Positions 45,188 through 46,581 of a DNA stretch of 46,581 nucleotides are shown one piece after another. The notes under the pieces are model-generated. The model searched no databases. It was not told where the DNA came from and saw only the letters and a list, made by a program, of their open reading frames with translations. Origin of the DNA: Thioalkalivibrio sp. (GTDB lineage Bacteria > Pseudomonadota > Gammaproteobacteria > Ectothiorhodospirales > Ectothiorhodospiraceae); the NCBI RefSeq assembly GCF_007692535.1, contig NZ_REBW01000111.1:1-46581 (forward strand), read 5' to 3'. The first letter of the stretch is position 1, and each line of letters begins with the position of its first letter. Position numbers and translations under genes: made by a program.

Positions 45188-45631
45188 ATGTCCTTTGACC
45201 CGAAACAGCTCGAAAAATCTTTCGCCTTCGATCCGGAGACCGTGGCAGGCCTGCGCGAGAGCTGGTCGGAACTGATCGTCGCGGTCGTCTGGGACGACCT
45301 GAAAAGCGGGACCATCGGCGCCCTGCCGCGACTGCGCAAGCGGGTGCTCGAGGTGGGGGAGAACCTGCGCTCGCTGCTCTCGGACCGACGCTGGATCCCG
45401 CATGAGCGCGAGCGGGTCAAGGGCGCGATGGCGGCAAGCCTGAACCTGCGCGACAGCCTGCTGCAGGCGGACCGGGCCGCCAAGCTCGTCGCGGAGGGAA
45501 GCGATTTCCCGCGCTTCGAGGCCCGCTACCTGGCGTTCCGGCAGCAACTCCTGGCCTTCATCGAGACCCATGAGCAGATCTGGGCAGATCTGCTGGAGAG
45601 CCTCTACAGCGACGACGCAGACGAGGACTGA
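45188..45631 (+). CDS. Hypothetical protein upstream of GCS2-like gene
   Basis: MSFDPKQLEKSFAFDPETVAGLRESWSELIVAVVWDDLKSG...; stops 4 bp before the next ATG; start 45140 also possible. Confidence 0.7.
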   Translation: MSFDPKQLEKSFAFDPETVAGLRESWSELIVAVVWDDLKSGTIGALPRLRKRVLEVGENLRSLLSDRRWIPHERERVKGAMAASLNLRDSLLQADRAAKLVAEGSDFPRFEARYLAFRQQLLAFIETHEQIWADLLESLYSDDADED

Positions 45632-45635
45632 GGCC

Positions 45636-46581
45636 ATGGGCGAAGACATCAGCGAGGAACGCTTCACCCCGGAAGACTTCCTTCGCTTCGCCGGCAACCT
45701 GGGTCGGGAAACCGAGCGCCTGGGACACTGGCTCCGCAGCCGGGAGGATCCGGGGGCTCAGCAGCCGCGGCTCGGATTCGAGATCGAAGCCTGGCTGATC
45801 GACGCCGACTGCGCCCCTCTCGCCGAGAACGAGGCCTTCCTGGAGCTCTTCGACAGCCCAATGGCCACCCTGGAACTGGCCCAGTTCAACATCGAGATCA
45901 ACTCCAGCGTCTTCCGTACCGGTCCGGACTGTTTCTGCATGATCCTGTCCGAGATGTCGGAGACCCTGCGCAGGGCGCAGCGCGTGGCACGGCAGCTGGG
46001 CGGCGACATCCTGATGGCGGGTTCGCTGCCGACGCTGATGCCGCAGCACCTCGGGCTGCACCACATGTCCCGGCGCACACGCTATCGGGCGCTGAACACA
46101 GCGGTGCTCGAACGCCGCGCCCAGCGCCCGCTGCGTCTGGAGATCGAGGGCCAGGAACACCTGAGCCACGTGCACAGCGACGTGATGCTGGAGGCCGCGG
46201 CGACCTCCTTTCAGATCCATCTCGAAACGCAGCCGACAGTCGCCCACCGCGTATACAACGCCGCTCTGGCAGCCTCCGGGCCGGTGCTGGCGGCCTGTGG
46301 GAACACGCCGTTCCTGTTCGGCCGGCTGCTGTGGGAGGAATCTCGCATCCCCCTGTTCGAACAGGCGGTCGAGGTGGGCGGATTCGGCGAATCGGCGCGT
46401 GGTCCGGTGCGGCGCGTGACCTTCGGCAGCGGCTACCTGCGCGAGAGCATCGCCGAGGCCTTCATCGAGAACAGGGAACACTTTCCGATCCTGTTGCCCA
46501 GTCGACTCCCGGAGAACGACCCCAGCCTGCCGCACCTGCGCCTGCACAACGGCACCATCTGGCGCTGGAACCGGCCGATCC
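45636..46581 (+). CDS. Glutamate-cysteine ligase family (GCS2-like) protein, truncated by window edge
   Basis: Open + frame from ATG 45636 to the end (not in the ORF track because no stop): RLGFEIEAWLIDADCAPL...LELAQFNIEINSSVFRTG...LRLHNGTIWRWNRPI. Confidence 0.82.
   Translation, partial: MGEDISEERFTPEDFLRFAGNLGRETERLGHWLRSREDPGAQQPRLGFEIEAWLIDADCAPLAENEAFLELFDSPMATLELAQFNIEINSSVFRTGPDCFCMILSEMSETLRRAQRVARQLGGDILMAGSLPTLMPQHLGLHHMSRRTRYRALNTAVLERRAQRPLRLEIEGQEHLSHVHSDVMLEAAATSFQIHLETQPTVAHRVYNAALAASGPVLAACGNTPFLFGRLLWEESRIPLFEQAVEVGGFGESARGPVRRVTFGSGYLRESIAEAFIENREHFPILLPSRLPENDPSLPHLRLHNGTIWRWNRPI

Noticed and set aside
45558-46547. 329-aa minus ORF at the right edge
   Set aside because: Antisense to the open GCS2-like + frame, which has recognisable family motifs and a start 4 bp after the previous gene.

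Overview
This window is about 46.6 kb of high-GC, gene-dense chromosome from a gammaproteobacterium, probably an Ectothiorhodospiraceae/Thioalkalivibrio-like lineage (inferred from gene content only). From left to right it holds: (1) two separate minor-pilin operons, each with GspH/FimT, PilV, PilW and PilX-type genes, a divergent type IV pilin, and PilZ-like and HDOD signalling genes between them; (2) a housekeeping block with bipA/typA, speA, speE, smc-zipA-ligA, queF, an FGGY kinase, ubiG, mtgA, an MscS-family channel and a YugP-type peptidase; (3) minCDE, a DUF1295 + CFA-synthase-like pair, a fused HyuA/HyuB (5-oxoprolinase-like) gene, an alkaline-ceramidase-like membrane protein, a DksA variant with only one of four zinc cysteines, and cpdA-amgK-murU; (4) at the right end, an ECF sigma factor, a membrane anti-sigma factor whose periplasmic part looks like a DsrE domain, and a separate secreted DsrE paralogue, divergent from a hypothetical gene and a glutamate-cysteine-ligase-like gene that runs off the edge. 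The right-end module is the best candidate for an undescribed system: a sulfur/thiol-responsive ECF circuit. Other notable signals are a LytTR/AlgR-like direct-repeat pair (21-bp period) between the divergent pilin genes, a dispersed nested-palindrome (MITE/REP-like) family, a terminator hairpin buried inside the murU 3' end, and a 15-bp tandem repeat that duplicates a Shine-Dalgarno sequence. No rRNA, tRNA or CRISPR array was recognised. All calls come from reading the sequence and the supplied ORFs; no database search was run.
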